A DNA stretch of 64,000 bases, taken from Psychroflexus tropicus DSM 15496. GTDB taxonomy: Bacteria > Bacteroidota > Bacteroidia > Flavobacteriales > Flavobacteriaceae. Within the stretch, counting starts at the first letter, position 1; each line of letters starts with the position of its first letter. The notes under the pieces are model-generated. The model ran no database searches. It had not been told where the DNA came from and saw only the letters and a program-made list of their open reading frames with translations. Made by a program: the position numbers and the translations under genes. Shown here piece after piece: positions 63,964 to 64,000 of the stretch. The stretch covers positions 242,459 to 306,458 of the forward strand of contig NZ_KB905345.1 in assembly GCF_000378765.1 (NCBI RefSeq), written 5' to 3'.

Positions 63964-64000
63964 TAAGATTATAGAGTTTAGACTTTTTGGTCAATTATCT

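Overview
This is chromosomal DNA from a low-GC member of the Bacteroidetes, almost certainly a Flavobacteriaceae-type bacterium. The evidence is: repeated TAnnTTTG promoter elements, many lipoproteins and secreted proteins, a type IX secretion (T9SS) C-terminal sorting domain, a TonB-dependent receptor with a carboxypeptidase-like regulatory domain, and several families largely confined to this phylum (DUF4834, DUF5606, DUF6452, DUF6048, DUF4199). Species cannot be named from the sequence alone.

Layout. 0-3.7 kb: ECF sigma factor and uvrA, divergent. 3.7-9.2 kb (minus): flippase, glycosyltransferase, YfhO-type membrane protein and DUF4834 protein, a surface-glycan operon. 9.3-10.3 kb: outer-membrane transporter-like protein. 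10.3-13.2 kb: a small accessory segment with two exported-protein genes, one broken by a frameshift, lying between two ~95-bp direct copies of the 3' end plus terminator of the ornithine aminotransferase gene. 13.2-31.7 kb: housekeeping (rocD, rlmD, THUMP methyltransferase, ZIP transporter, lpdA, TrmH-type methyltransferase, M23 peptidase, TonB receptor, cysteine desulfurase, SDR/DUF2867 protein, argS). 31.7-35.2 kb (minus): three-gene biotin-dependent acyl-CoA carboxylase. 35.4-42 kb: glycosyltransferase, phosphosugar mutase, MsbA-like ABC exporter, then a sigma/membrane protein/periplasmic protein triplet. 42-49 kb: RsmB-type methyltransferase, secreted endonuclease I with T9SS tag, DUF4168, mazG, DUF5606, def, ruvX, dapD. 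49-56.7 kb: lipopolysaccharide-type glycosyltransferase cluster (GT9, GT25, GT2, Kdo-kinase-like, GT2, two GT4), visibly more AT-rich at its right end. 56.9-63.7 kb: tRNA maturation (Sua5 and CCA-adding enzyme), heme A synthase, pRiA4b ORF-3-like protein, nucleoid-associated protein, M3 peptidase. 63.8 kb to end: 5S rRNA on the minus strand, the distal end of an rRNA operon whose 23S would lie beyond the right edge.

The two glycan regions (3.7-9.2 and 49-56.7 kb), the MsbA-like exporter and the phosphosugar mutase point to envelope glycolipid assembly. The most unusual structure is the duplicated rocD 3' end flanking the accessory segment: it looks like the scar of an integration or recombination event that rebuilt the rocD terminus. 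I found no CRISPR array, tRNA, transposase, integrase or recognisable defence system.
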